Source: JASFRS01 sp050114795 (lineage in GTDB: Bacteria; Pseudomonadota; Alphaproteobacteria; Sphingomonadales; CAKZYD01). From it: 43,074 nucleotides of DNA. The position numbers and the translations under genes are program-made. The notes beneath the pieces are model-generated. The model saw only the letters and a list, made by a program, of their open reading frames with translations. It searched no databases and was not told the origin of the DNA. This document shows positions 15,675 to 24,190 of the stretch, piece after piece (within the stretch, counting starts at the first letter, position 1; each line of letters opens with the position of its first letter). The stretch covers positions 1 to 43,074 of the forward strand of contig JASFRS010000002.1 of assembly GCA_050114795.1 (NCBI GenBank), read 5' to 3'.

Positions 15675-16295
15675 CTATTGTTTGGGTTCCAGGCGGGTTT
15701 CAAACTCTGTAGTCACCCCGCTAGGCCCTGGGAATTCCGAAAAAAGGGCGTCTATCATCACGGGAAGAATAAGGGAAGGGTTGCCTTCTTTGCCTTCTGA
15801 TGTGACGCGGCCTTCATAAATGATTTGATTATTGGTGCGATCTTGAAGCTTGATGCCAAGATAACGCGAATAATATGTATCCGGCTTTCTTTCCCCAACC
15901 CCGAATATGGTGCCCACGCTGACCCCGACATGGCTCCCAACACCGCCAACGCCGACTCCAACAGACACTGGGCTGTCTCGCCTCTCATCCACAGCAGCTC
16001 TGGGCTGAATATTGTAATCAAGGACAGCGAGAAAATCGGCTTCTTCTTGGTTTGCTGCAGGTGTGAAGCCCAGGCCTGCTAGTTTTTGGCCGACAGCATC
16101 TGCATATGAGGAGAACTCCAAGCCATTTTGCTCTTCATATTGAGGAACGACTGTTATGGACTTGTTTTGGAACTCATTTGCGGCACTTAAAGTGTGAAAT
16201 CGAACCACATCGGCTTCGAACTTGGGGGTGCTACAGGCTCCCAAGAGGCTGAGGGCAACAGGCAAAAAGCCCAATTTTATGAGTGATTTCAGCAT
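15675..16295 (-). CDS. DUF4136-like lipoprotein
   Basis: A 206-aa predicted lipoprotein. The signal peptide MLKSLIKLGFLPVALSLLGAC ends in a lipobox (LLGAC) with the lipidated cysteine at residue 21. The mature part has the features of DUF4136 proteins: FEADVVRFHTL near the start, a SYADAVGQKLAGLGF segment, FLAVLDYNIQ, and a glycine/valine-rich stretch (SVGVGVGGVGSHVGVSVG) followed by SRYLGIKLQD. It is probably anchored in the outer membrane facing the periplasm (no aspartate at +2). The role is unknown. It is upstream of the M14 peptidase on the same strand and divergent from cysD. Confidence 0.82.
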   Translation of the reverse strand: MLKSLIKLGFLPVALSLLGACSTPKFEADVVRFHTLSAANEFQNKSITVVPQYEEQNGLEFSSYADAVGQKLAGLGFTPAANQEEADFLAVLDYNIQPRAAVDERRDSPVSVGVGVGGVGSHVGVSVGTIFGVGERKPDTYYSRYLGIKLQDRTNNQIIYEGRVTSEGKEGNPSLILPVMIDALFSEFPGPSGVTTEFETRLEPKQ

Positions 16296-16384
16296 TCGAC
16301 TTGCTCCTTAATGCCACGCATGTTCTATATTCATGGCTTAGCTCCGGAATTACAAGGGGGATTAGGGGCATAGCTAATATGATT

Positions 16385-16442
16385 AAGTCTAAATTTTTCA
16401 GACTTTATAAAGCCTTTCTTGACCCCTTTAAGTGCAAAAGGG
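16385..16442 (+). promoter_or_regulatory. cysD upstream region with two inverted repeats
   Basis: AAGTCT-N9-AGACTT (16385-16405) and CCCTTT-N7-AAAGGG (16424-16442) are perfect inverted repeats with 6-bp arms. A TTGACC hexamer (16419-16424) could be a -35, but the matching -10 (around 16442) is poor. They are plausible operators for cysDNC or the divergent lipoprotein gene; the regulator is unknown. The remainder of 16296-16510 shows nothing else I can name. Confidence 0.4.
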
Positions 16443-16510
16443 TATTGGGCAACCACATAATATTCACAAATATGCAGATATATAGTTTTTGCCTGTAGAG
16501 GAAGGACCGC

Positions 16511-17305
16511 ATGAGTCATTTGGACGATTTGGAACAACAGTCCATTTTTATATTACGCGAAGCGTTTAATCGGATTGAAAATATTGCCCTGCTTTGGTCT
16601 TTGGGCAAAGATTCCAATGTGATGATTTGGCTGGCTCGTAAAGCCTTTTTTGGCCATGTCCCTTTCCCTGCTATTCATGTGGATACGGAAAAGAAATTTC
16701 CGGAAATGTATGAATTCCGTGATCGCTATGCGAAAGAATGGAATTTGAACTTTCTTTCAGGAACCTGCCCGCCCGTTGAAGAAATGGATGCATCATTACC
16801 GCCAGCAGCGCGCTCTGCTGCCAGGAAAACTGCGGGTCTGAAGAAAATGACTGAAAAACACGGCTTTGGCGGTTTGATTGCCGGTATCCGCCGTGATGAA
16901 GAGGCATTGCGCGCGAAGGAAAGGGTCTTCTCACCCCGTGGTGCAAAGGGTGAATGGGATTTTCGCGATCAACCGCCGGAATTCTGGGATCAGTTTAAAA
17001 CTGACTTTCCCCCGGGCACGCATGTGCGCATTCATCCGCTGCTGCATTGGACTGAAGTCGATATCTGGCACTATACTTTGCGTGAAAACATCCCCGTCAT
17101 TCCGTTGTATTTTGCCAAGGATGGCAAGCGCTACCGGTCTTTGGGAGATAAGGATATTACATCGCCTGTTGAATCAAATGCCACAACCATTGAAGGCATT
17201 ATTGAAGAACTTGAAACAACAAAAATTCCGGAGCGTGCGGGTCGCGCCATGGACCATGAGGCAGAAGACAGTTTCGAACGTCTTCGCGCCGATGGTTATC
17301 TATAA
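16511..17305 (+). CDS. cysD: Sulfate adenylyltransferase subunit 2
   Basis: The ATP-pyrophosphatase subunit that, with the CysN GTPase, makes adenosine 5'-phosphosulfate (APS) from ATP and sulfate. The 264-aa product has the PP-loop SLGKDS at 30-35 (LWSLGKDSNVMIWLARKAF), the HVDTEKKFPEMYEFRD motif, GIRRDEEALRAKERVFSPRG and a C-terminal DHEAEDSFERLRADGYL. It is shorter than the roughly 300-aa E. coli protein and resembles the NodP/CysD form of many alphaproteobacteria. GAGGAAGGA precedes the ATG. It is followed after 14 bp by cysNC. No cysH, cysI or cysJ is nearby, so the PAPS may serve sulfation as well as assimilation. Confidence 0.96.
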   Translation: MSHLDDLEQQSIFILREAFNRIENIALLWSLGKDSNVMIWLARKAFFGHVPFPAIHVDTEKKFPEMYEFRDRYAKEWNLNFLSGTCPPVEEMDASLPPAARSAARKTAGLKKMTEKHGFGGLIAGIRRDEEALRAKERVFSPRGAKGEWDFRDQPPEFWDQFKTDFPPGTHVRIHPLLHWTEVDIWHYTLRENIPVIPLYFAKDGKRYRSLGDKDITSPVESNATTIEGIIEELETTKIPERAGRAMDHEAEDSFERLRADGYL

Positions 17306-17319
17306 GGCGGAGAGGCGAC

Positions 17320-19200
17320 ATGCAGGTATCTAAAATCACAAACGCGCCCCGCGATATGCTAAAAATCGTAATCGTCGGCCATGTGGATCACGGTAAATCA
17401 ACACTGGTTGGTCGACTGTTCCATGACACCGGATCGCTTCCTGATGGCAAATTCGAAGCTATTAAAGCAATGTGTGAGCGTCGTGGAATGCCTTTTGAAT
17501 GGGCCTTCCTTATGGACAGCCTTCAGGCTGAGCGTGACCAGGGTATTACCATTGATACCAGCCAGATTTGGTTTAAGACTGCTTTGCGCGACTATGTCAT
17601 TATCGATGCGCCCGGACATAAAGAATTTTTGAAAAACATGGTAACAGGAGCTGCTGCTTCCGATGCGGCGTTGCTTGTTATTGATGCGGCAGAAGGGGTT
17701 GCGGAACAGTCTAAGCGCCATGGTTATTTGCTGCACCTGCTTGGCGTTCGTCAGGTTGCTGTTGCCGTAAATAAGATGGATCTCATCAATTATGATGAGA
17801 AGCGCTTCCGTGACATTGAAGAGGAATACCGTGCGTATTTAGCAAGTATTGGTGTTGAGGCGACCTTCATCATTCCTGTGTCAGCGCGTGAAGGCGATCT
17901 TATTGCCGAACGCAGTGATAATATGCCTTGGTATCAAGGGCCTACAGTCGTTGAAGCGCTGGACAGTTTTGCATCTATCACACGCCCGGTTGAGCAGCCG
18001 CTGCGTATGCCGGTTCAAGACGTTTATAAATTCGATCAGCGTCGCATCATCGTTGGACGTATTGAACAGGGGCGCTTGACCGTTGGCGACCGCGTGCTCT
18101 TTTCTCCATCTAATAAATCTGCTGTCGTGAAGTCTATTGAAGCATGGAATGTACCGGAACAACCCATGCAGGCTCATGCGGGTCAAAGCGTTGGCATCAC
18201 TCTAGATGAGCAGATTTTTGTCGAGCGCGGTGAAATCATCAGTCATGTCGAACATGCACCGATGGAAACGGATGTATTTAGGGGCCACGTTTTCTGGCTT
18301 GGCAAAGAGCCATTGCGACAGGGTCAGCGTTTGAAATTGAAGCTGGCGACAGCTGAAGTGCCGGTGAAAATAGACCGTATCGAGCGCGTTGTGGACACGG
18401 GGGATTTGTCCGCAAAACAGGCGGATATTGTTGAGCGCAACGCAGTGGCGGAAGTTATTATCCGTTGTGACCGCATGGTAGCCCTAGATCCGTTTGAACG
18501 GGGCGCACGCACAGGGCGTTTTGTTCTTGTGGATGGGTATGATGCGGCTGGTGGCGGTATTATCTCTATGGAGGGGTATGCCGATCAGCGTGATCTTATT
18601 ACACAACGTTCGACTAATATCGTCAAAGTCAGCCATGAAATTACCGATAATGACCGTGCGCGCAGAAATGGCCATAAAGGCGGTGTCCTTTGGTTCACCG
18701 GTTTATCTGGTGCTGGTAAGTCCACTTTGGCGATTGAGGTTGAAAAACGCCTCTTTAACAAGGGCTATCAGGTCTATGTGCTGGACGGCGACAATGTTCG
18801 TCATGGCTTGAATGCTAATCTTGGGTTTTCACCGGAAGATCGCGCGGAAAATATCCGCCGGGTTGGTGAAGTTGCAGCCTTGTTTTCAAGGGCGGGCATG
18901 TTGTCTATTACCTCATTCATTTCACCTTATCGTTCGGACCGTGAACGGGCGCGTCAGGCGGCGGGTGAGAATTACCATGAAATTTATATCAGGGCGGATG
19001 TGGCGACTTGTGAAGCGCGTGATCCCAAAGGCCTTTATGCCAAGGCACGCAGCGGTGAGATCAAAGAGTTCACTGGTGTTTCAGCGCCATATGAGCCGCC
19101 AGAAAGTCCGGATTTAGTTGTCGACACTGCGGCTTTAGACATTGAGGCTTGTGTTGAATCTATCGTTCGTTATGTGGAACATCATTTTGACTTGAAATAA
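17320..19200 (+). CDS. cysNC: Bifunctional sulfate adenylyltransferase GTPase / APS kinase
   Basis: A 626-aa fusion. The N-terminal EF-Tu-like GTPase (about 1-430) has GHVDHGKS at 20-27, DAPGHKEF and NKMD motifs; it drives APS synthesis with CysD. The C-terminal APS kinase (about 455-626) has the P-loop GLSGAGKS near 461-468, DGDNVRHGLN and FISPYRSDRE, and phosphorylates APS to PAPS. The CysNC/NodQ fusion is common in alphaproteobacteria. GGAGAGG lies 5 nt before the ATG. It is in an operon with cysD upstream and probably galE 18 bp downstream, which links PAPS and UDP-galactose supply. That fits sulfated surface polysaccharide but is only suggested by position. Confidence 0.97.
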   Translation: MQVSKITNAPRDMLKIVIVGHVDHGKSTLVGRLFHDTGSLPDGKFEAIKAMCERRGMPFEWAFLMDSLQAERDQGITIDTSQIWFKTALRDYVIIDAPGHKEFLKNMVTGAAASDAALLVIDAAEGVAEQSKRHGYLLHLLGVRQVAVAVNKMDLINYDEKRFRDIEEEYRAYLASIGVEATFIIPVSAREGDLIAERSDNMPWYQGPTVVEALDSFASITRPVEQPLRMPVQDVYKFDQRRIIVGRIEQGRLTVGDRVLFSPSNKSAVVKSIEAWNVPEQPMQAHAGQSVGITLDEQIFVERGEIISHVEHAPMETDVFRGHVFWLGKEPLRQGQRLKLKLATAEVPVKIDRIERVVDTGDLSAKQADIVERNAVAEVIIRCDRMVALDPFERGARTGRFVLVDGYDAAGGGIISMEGYADQRDLITQRSTNIVKVSHEITDNDRARRNGHKGGVLWFTGLSGAGKSTLAIEVEKRLFNKGYQVYVLDGDNVRHGLNANLGFSPEDRAENIRRVGEVAALFSRAGMLSITSFISPYRSDRERARQAAGENYHEIYIRADVATCEARDPKGLYAKARSGEIKEFTGVSAPYEPPESPDLVVDTAALDIEACVESIVRYVEHHFDLK

Positions 19201-19218
19201 GTAAAGCTGGAGTGGGGG

Positions 19219-20223
19219 ATGTCCATAAAAGATAAGAACATAATCGTGACTGGGGGCGCTGGGTATATCGGTTCCCATGCAGTGTGGGCGTTACTTGATG
19301 CTGGGGCTAATGTCACAATTATAGATAATCTGACGACTGGGCATCGCTGGGCCATTCCGGGGCAGGCTGAGTTCTATGAGGGTGATATCAATGATATTAC
19401 CTTTCTTAATAAGGTTTTGTCTGTCCGGGATTATGACGCAGTTTTGCATTTCGCTGGTAGCGTAGTCGTCCCGGAATCTGTTGAAAACCCACTCAAATAT
19501 TATCGCAATAATACAGCCGCAACTCGTAGCCTGCTTGAGGCGGTTGTAACTAATGCGGTGCCTTATTTCATCTTTTCGTCGACGGCTGCTGTCTACGGCG
19601 TGCCTGATATTGCGCAGGTTAGTGAAGAAACACCGAAAAATCCTATCAATCCCTATGGCATGTCAAAACTTATGAGTGAGGCCATGTTGGCAGACGTTTC
19701 AGCAGCACATGGGTTAAGCTATGCCGCCCTTCGCTATTTCAATGTATCAGGTGCCGACCCTCAAGGTCGTACAGGCCAGTCAACAGACGGGGCGACCCAT
19801 CTGATAAAAGTGGCCAGTGAAGCGGCTCTGGGCAAAAGGGACGGTGTGGCGATCTTCGGCACAGATTACCCCACAGCGGATGGCACGGGTGTGCGGGACT
19901 ATATCCACGTATCCGATTTAGTATCCGCACATGTGGCAGCGCTTGAATATCTGATGGAGCACCCTGGCGAAAATTTGACCATGAATTTGGGCTATGGTCG
20001 CGGCTATTCCGTGCGTGAAGTCTTGCAGGCGGTTGAGAAAGTTGCTGGCGTGACTTTGAATATTCGCGAAGAGCCACGCCGTGCAGGCGACCCCGCTGAA
20101 TTGGTGTCCAGTGTTGAAAAATTACATGCAACGCTGGACTGGCAGGCGGAAAACGACGACTTAGAGACGATTATCTCTCATGCGCTTGCCTGGGAAGACC
20201 ATCTTTCCAAGAGGAATAGCTAG
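19219..20223 (+). CDS. galE: UDP-glucose 4-epimerase
   Basis: Interconverts UDP-glucose and UDP-galactose for surface polysaccharide synthesis. The 334-aa product has the NAD-binding TGGAGYIG at 11-18, the serine motif SSTAAVYG near 120-127, the catalytic YGMSK (Y146, K150), and GALE-type segments LRYFNVSGADP, DYPTADGTGVRDYIHVSDL and NLGYGRGYSVREV. GGAGTGGGGG precedes the start. It directly follows cysNC on the same strand. Its stop overlaps the stop of the convergent YHYH-domain gene (CTAG, 20220-20223). Specificity for glucose versus N-acetylated sugars is not settled by sequence. Confidence 0.95.
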   Translation: MSIKDKNIIVTGGAGYIGSHAVWALLDAGANVTIIDNLTTGHRWAIPGQAEFYEGDINDITFLNKVLSVRDYDAVLHFAGSVVVPESVENPLKYYRNNTAATRSLLEAVVTNAVPYFIFSSTAAVYGVPDIAQVSEETPKNPINPYGMSKLMSEAMLADVSAAHGLSYAALRYFNVSGADPQGRTGQSTDGATHLIKVASEAALGKRDGVAIFGTDYPTADGTGVRDYIHVSDLVSAHVAALEYLMEHPGENLTMNLGYGRGYSVREVLQAVEKVAGVTLNIREEPRRAGDPAELVSSVEKLHATLDWQAENDDLETIISHALAWEDHLSKRNS

Positions 20224-20535
20224 CGCCCGCCAGCCTGGCGACAAGCTGCGATAGATTGAAAGCGTTTTACAGCGATAATGTCGCCATAACTTTCGCTGCT
20301 TGGTCCGTAGCAGGTGCCTGAAGGTGCCAATTTAATTGGCCCTTGATTGGAGAGAGGTGTTGCTGGCCGTGAAGGTGCGCGATGGCAATGATAACCGCCT
20401 GTTTTACGATTGTGATGACAGCCTTCTGAATTAAGCCCCCCCACCATGTGCAACAGCAGCTGTGTTTGCCATTGTGCTTAATGAAACAGAAAAAATAATA
20501 GTTAGCACATTTCTTGTTAAAGCCTTACCGTCCAT
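20220..20535 (-). pseudogene. Exported YHYH-domain protein, frameshifted at a 7-base homopolymer
   Basis: The ATG at 20535 (AGGGGGG 7 nt upstream) opens a clear signal peptide: MDGKALTRNVLTIIFSVSLS then a TMANTAAVAHGGG region. This frame stops just after a run of seven G (plus-strand C, 20436-20442). The next frame, starting at the same run, encodes LNSEGCHHNRKTGGYHCHR, the signature of small periplasmic YHYH-domain proteins, and continues to a TAG at 20220. Removing one base from the run joins them into a 104-aa protein. Possible causes are a sequencing error, phase variation by slippage, or a recent inactivating mutation. The C-terminal TCYGPSSESYGDII region is not recognised. Function is unknown. 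Confidence 0.75.
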
Positions 20536-20633
20536 GATAAATCCCCCCTCAAGATATCCCGATATGGGTTTATTTTTGGGTGTAATTGTTAATTTTTCAC
20601 AACTTATAATATATTAATCTTCATAAATGGAAT

Positions 20634-21503
20634 TCATAATTTTCCTGATATTCCTGCGGCTGTTTTAAACGCTTCAATCGCGCTGGATTTTGCCGACATA
20701 TGTTGCTGAAGCAGGATGATGTCGCGGGCATAAATATCATCCTCAATGACTGTCCAGCGCACATCATATGAGTCATCGCTATCTCGAAGCCAGTCAGGAA
20801 CGAGGGATATCCCCAGACCTTGCGCCACCATATTCGCTGTCGTTGAGAGGGCGTCAATCATGCAGAAAATATCAGGCATAATTCCCTGGTCGTGGAGGAA
20901 TTTCTCAGCCTGGCGTCCACCCCAGGATTGTGGGTTATATTGGATATAGGGTCTTGAGCGGAATAGCGTTTCGAAATCACCCTTATCTTCTAAAGAGCTG
21001 AGCAAGTTCAACTTTTCCCGCCGAATATGCGTGGCTTTCAAATGCTTTGGTAAGTCAAAGGGTGGCGCAATGAGAAGCGCCATATCCAATTCACCCTTCA
21101 TGAGCGCCTCATATAGGGCAGGAGAGGTGCCTGGATGAATCTCAGGTAATACGCCGGGCGCTGCCACGCGCAGCTTTGCCAGGCTTTGGGGAATCAAGCC
21201 TGACATCATCGTGCCAATCGCACCAATGCGCAGGGTGCAATTTAGTCCGTCAGCGGAGACCAGAGAGGGAAGCGCTGATACTTCCTCAACGATTTTTCGA
21301 ACAGCGGGCAGGATGCGAAGACAGCCTTCACTGGGCTTAACCGTCTTGCCTGAGCGTTTGAATAAAGGTGTTTTCAATTGCTCTTCCAGCGTTTTGATAC
21401 GCTGGGAAACAGCGGCGGATGTTAATCCCTGTACTCTTGCGGCAGCAGCGATGGATCCATAGCGTTCTACGGATAAAAGGGTTTGAAGGAAGGAGATATC
21501 CAA
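20634..21503 (-). CDS. LysR family transcriptional regulator
   Basis: A 289-aa LysR-type regulator. The N-terminal winged HTH (about 1-60) reads FLQTLLSVERYGSIAAAARVQGLTSAAVSQRIKTLEEQLKTPLFKRSGKTVKP. The C-terminal co-inducer domain begins near residue 90 (TLRIGAIGTMMSG). The start is TTG at 21503 with AAGGA about 9 nt upstream; the homology begins exactly there. It is divergent from an EamA-type transporter across a very AT-rich 93-bp gap, so it probably controls that exporter and itself. The ligand is unknown. Confidence 0.94.
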   Translation of the reverse strand: MDISFLQTLLSVERYGSIAAAARVQGLTSAAVSQRIKTLEEQLKTPLFKRSGKTVKPSEGCLRILPAVRKIVEEVSALPSLVSADGLNCTLRIGAIGTMMSGLIPQSLAKLRVAAPGVLPEIHPGTSPALYEALMKGELDMALLIAPPFDLPKHLKATHIRREKLNLLSSLEDKGDFETLFRSRPYIQYNPQSWGGRQAEKFLHDQGIMPDIFCMIDALSTTANMVAQGLGISLVPDWLRDSDDSYDVRWTVIEDDIYARDIILLQQHMSAKSSAIEAFKTAAGISGKL

Positions 21504-21596
21504 ACGTAATTTTTCCTTATGAATAAAAATATATTATTAAGTTATTATAATTTTTGAATTCATGCAATTCAGGCGTCGATTTAGCTTGGATTTGCT

Positions 21597-22433
21597 ATGG
21601 ATATCTTGGTTTTCTCGGCGGTTCTCTGCGCGGCATTGATGCATGCGAGCTGGAACGCAATTGTAAAAAATGTGCCGGACAAAACGGCCATGATGACGGC
21701 GATAACGCTTGGGCACTTAGTGCCGGCTGTTGCGATAATGGTGGCTTTCCCATTGCCGTCGTCAGCCGAGCTTCCCTTTTTGCTAAGCGGTGCCATATTG
21801 CGGATTGGATATCAATTCTTGCTCATTCGGGCTTATCACATGACTGATTTGTCCGCTGTTTATCCTATCGCGCGCGGCTTTGTGCCGCTTAATATCTCGC
21901 TATTGTCTATCGTCCTCTTTGCCGAGCGATTGTCCCTTCAACAATATGGGGCAATGGCACTCATCCTATTGGGGCTTTTCGCTATGGCTTGGCGTGGCAA
22001 TTTGGGCCGAAAAAATCTCTATACCGCCTTGCTCACAAGCGGCTTCATCACAGCTTATAGCGTTTCTGATGCTTGGGGTGCCAGAAGCGCCATACATCCG
22101 GTGACTTTCTACGGATGGCTGTCGGCCTTAAATGCGGTGTTGTTCGTGATGTCGATTTCAATATCGCCCCAACGCGGCGCGCTTAGGCGAGCATTCAGGC
22201 TATGGCACCTCGGCCTTTTGGGCGGTTTGTTGTCATTTGGTGCCTATGCGCTTGTTATCTGGTCTTATACAAAGGCCCCTTTGGCTTTGGTCTCAGCCCT
22301 GCGTGAAAGCAGCATCATCTTTGCCGCGCTCATTGCGATCTTCTTTCTTGGGGAGCGCCCAACGCGTCAGCATCTTATCGGCGTTATATTTATCGCTCTT
22401 GGCGCAATTTCCCTTCGTTTTGTAAACAGTTGA
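21597..22433 (+). CDS. EamA/DMT family transporter
   Basis: A 278-aa inner-membrane protein with about ten hydrophobic segments in two five-helix halves, as in the drug/metabolite transporter superfamily. Typical features are MHASWNAIVKN in the first helix, YHMTDLSAVYPIARGFVPL at the end of the first half, and TKAPLALVSALRESSIIFAALIAIFFLGERPTRQHLIGVIFIALGA at the end of the second. The start ATG at 21597 lacks a strong ribosome binding site. Divergence from lysR suggests a LysR-controlled exporter of an amino acid or similar metabolite; the substrate is not visible from sequence. Confidence 0.93.
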   Translation: MDILVFSAVLCAALMHASWNAIVKNVPDKTAMMTAITLGHLVPAVAIMVAFPLPSSAELPFLLSGAILRIGYQFLLIRAYHMTDLSAVYPIARGFVPLNISLLSIVLFAERLSLQQYGAMALILLGLFAMAWRGNLGRKNLYTALLTSGFITAYSVSDAWGARSAIHPVTFYGWLSALNAVLFVMSISISPQRGALRRAFRLWHLGLLGGLLSFGAYALVIWSYTKAPLALVSALRESSIIFAALIAIFFLGERPTRQHLIGVIFIALGAISLRFVNS

Positions 22434-22446
22434 ACGGGAGCAATTC

Positions 22447-23049
22447 ATGCGGATTTTAGCAATCAGCGACCTACATCTTTCTTCTAAAGCGGCAAGCACT
22501 TTGGTTGAGGCAGCAGAGCACGCGGATGTCGTCGTCATTGCGGGAGATTTTGCGCAAAAGGGGCGGGGTCTTGAAGATTATATGCGCAGGCTTTTTGCGA
22601 TTAACACGCCAACAGTGGTTGTGCCTGGCAATCATGAAAAATTGTCAGCACTGCAAAAGGCATGCTGCGGGTGGGAGGCTGCGCATGTTTTACATGGGAG
22701 CAGTTGGACAATTGATGGCCAGACGTTTTTCGGTCTTGGCTATGAATTCCCACGATGCTGTTATGACGAGTGGAACCAATATTTAGATGAAGCAAAAGCC
22801 GCTGAAATGTTAAAGGCCTGCCCGGATAATGCGGTGTTGATTACCCATGTGCCTGCATTTGGCATTGGAGATAAGCAGCGTGATGGCACGCATGAAGGCA
22901 GCGAGGCTCTGCGGCTTTTTTTGGAGCGGAACCAAATAAGACTTCATCTTTGTGGGCATATTCATTTTGCCTGGGGAAGCGGTGGCCCCATCGGAACATG
23001 TTGGAGCCAAAATCTTGGCCCCAAGCCCAATTGGTTTCGGTTTAGTTAA
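22447..23049 (+). CDS. Metallophosphoesterase
   Basis: A 200-aa calcineurin-like phosphoesterase. All metal-binding motifs are present: SDLHL (D8, H10), AGDFA (D34), GNHE (N62, H63), ITHVP and CGHIHF. There is no signal peptide or membrane segment, so it is cytoplasmic. The small size and single domain fit the YfcE/MPE group, whose members act on phosphodiesters or phosphomonoesters; the substrate is unknown. It lies 13 bp after the EamA gene and may share its transcript. Its last 8 nt overlap the end of convergent ccrM (23042-23049). Confidence 0.93.
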   Translation: MRILAISDLHLSSKAASTLVEAAEHADVVVIAGDFAQKGRGLEDYMRRLFAINTPTVVVPGNHEKLSALQKACCGWEAAHVLHGSSWTIDGQTFFGLGYEFPRCCYDEWNQYLDEAKAAEMLKACPDNAVLITHVPAFGIGDKQRDGTHEGSEALRLFLERNQIRLHLCGHIHFAWGSGGPIGTCWSQNLGPKPNWFRFS

Positions 23050-24145
23050 GACGCATTTCTGCGCGGACTTTTTGACGCAATACATCAATGGGTAAGAGTT
23101 CGCCCTTGCGTTCGAAATGCCAATATGTCCAGCCGTTGCAGGCTGGTGCACCTTGGACATGTGCGCCAATTTGGTGGATAGAGCCTGAGGCGTCGTTCAC
23201 CACCAAAGTCCCGTCAGCACGTACTTTGGCTGCCACTTTACGCCGGGAATCGAACAGCTTCATACCGGGTTCTAACATGCCGCGTTCAACCAGATGGCCA
23301 AAAGGCACGCGTGGTTGCGCGCGTTTGGAGCCGGTGATTTCCAACGCCTCATCCGGAGCTGTTTCAACACCGGAGATGCGGGCGCGGGCAATGTCGATAT
23401 AGCGCTGCTCCCGCTCAATCCCGATATAATTACGACCGAGTTTCTTGGCGACAGCACCCGTCGTGCCTGAGCCGAAGAAGGGGTCAAGAACCACATCGCC
23501 TTTTTTCGTTGAGGATAGAAGAACACGATAAAGCAAAGCTTCGGGCTTTTGCGTCGTATGTGCCTTTTCACCGTCAACGCGAATGCGTTCGCCGCCTGAG
23601 CAAATGGGAATGACCCAGTCTGAACGCATCTGTGTGCCTTCATTCAATTCCTTCATTGCGTTATAATTGAAGGTATAGCCGCGTGCGTCTTCTGATTTTG
23701 CGCACCATAAAAGTGTTTCATGAGCGTTGGTGAAGCGTGTGCCCTTGAAATTCGGCATCGGGTTGGATTTGCGCCAGACGACGTCATTCAAAGTCCAAAA
23801 CCCAAGGTCCTGCATTATTGCACCGACGCGGTAGATATTATGATAAGACCCGATAACCCAAATTGTACCGGTTTCTTTCAACACCCGGCGGGCAGCTGTC
23901 ATCCACTCACGAGTGAATTGGTCATAAGCCTGTGCGGATGAGAATTTATCCCAGTCATCTGTGACGGCGTCGACCTTCGAATTGTCGGGGCGCAAGAGAT
24001 TGTCTTTGAGCTGAAGATTATAAGGGGGGTCTGCGAAAATGACGTCGACGGACTTCTCCGGCAGGCTTTCAAGCACCTTGATACAATCGCCTTGTAGTAT
24101 GCGATTGAGCGGCAGGCTGCGCGTCTTTTCTTTTTGCTTCGCCAT
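23042..24145 (-). CDS. ccrM: CcrM: adenine-N6 DNA methyltransferase (GANTC)
   Basis: A 367-aa beta-class N6-adenine methyltransferase matching the cell-cycle-regulated CcrM of alphaproteobacteria. The catalytic DPPY is at 39-42 (FADPPYNLQL), DNA-contacting segments are WMTAARRVLKETGTIWVIGSYHNI and KSNPMPNFKGTRFTNAHETLLW, and the S-adenosylmethionine site is DPFFGSGTTG. The roughly 80-residue C-terminal DNA-recognition domain (from about HLVERGMLEPG to APACNGWTYWHFE) is intact, as in CcrM. It methylates adenine in GANTC on newly replicated DNA and controls cell-cycle genes. GGGG lies 7 nt before the start. The 200 bp upstream hold seven GANTC sites, which suggests methylation-dependent autoregulation. 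Confidence 0.97.
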   Translation of the reverse strand: MAKQKEKTRSLPLNRILQGDCIKVLESLPEKSVDVIFADPPYNLQLKDNLLRPDNSKVDAVTDDWDKFSSAQAYDQFTREWMTAARRVLKETGTIWVIGSYHNIYRVGAIMQDLGFWTLNDVVWRKSNPMPNFKGTRFTNAHETLLWCAKSEDARGYTFNYNAMKELNEGTQMRSDWVIPICSGGERIRVDGEKAHTTQKPEALLYRVLLSSTKKGDVVLDPFFGSGTTGAVAKKLGRNYIGIEREQRYIDIARARISGVETAPDEALEITGSKRAQPRVPFGHLVERGMLEPGMKLFDSRRKVAAKVRADGTLVVNDASGSIHQIGAHVQGAPACNGWTYWHFERKGELLPIDVLRQKVRAEMRLN

Positions 24146-24190
24146 GACATGTCCCCTTGATTGGCTGGTGCCAACTCAACTGTTAAAAGT

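Noticed and set aside
20220..20453. A stand-alone 77-aa YHYH protein starting at TTG
   Set aside because: It would lack the signal peptide, which is encoded immediately upstream in the adjacent frame with a good ribosome binding site. A frameshifted longer gene explains both parts.
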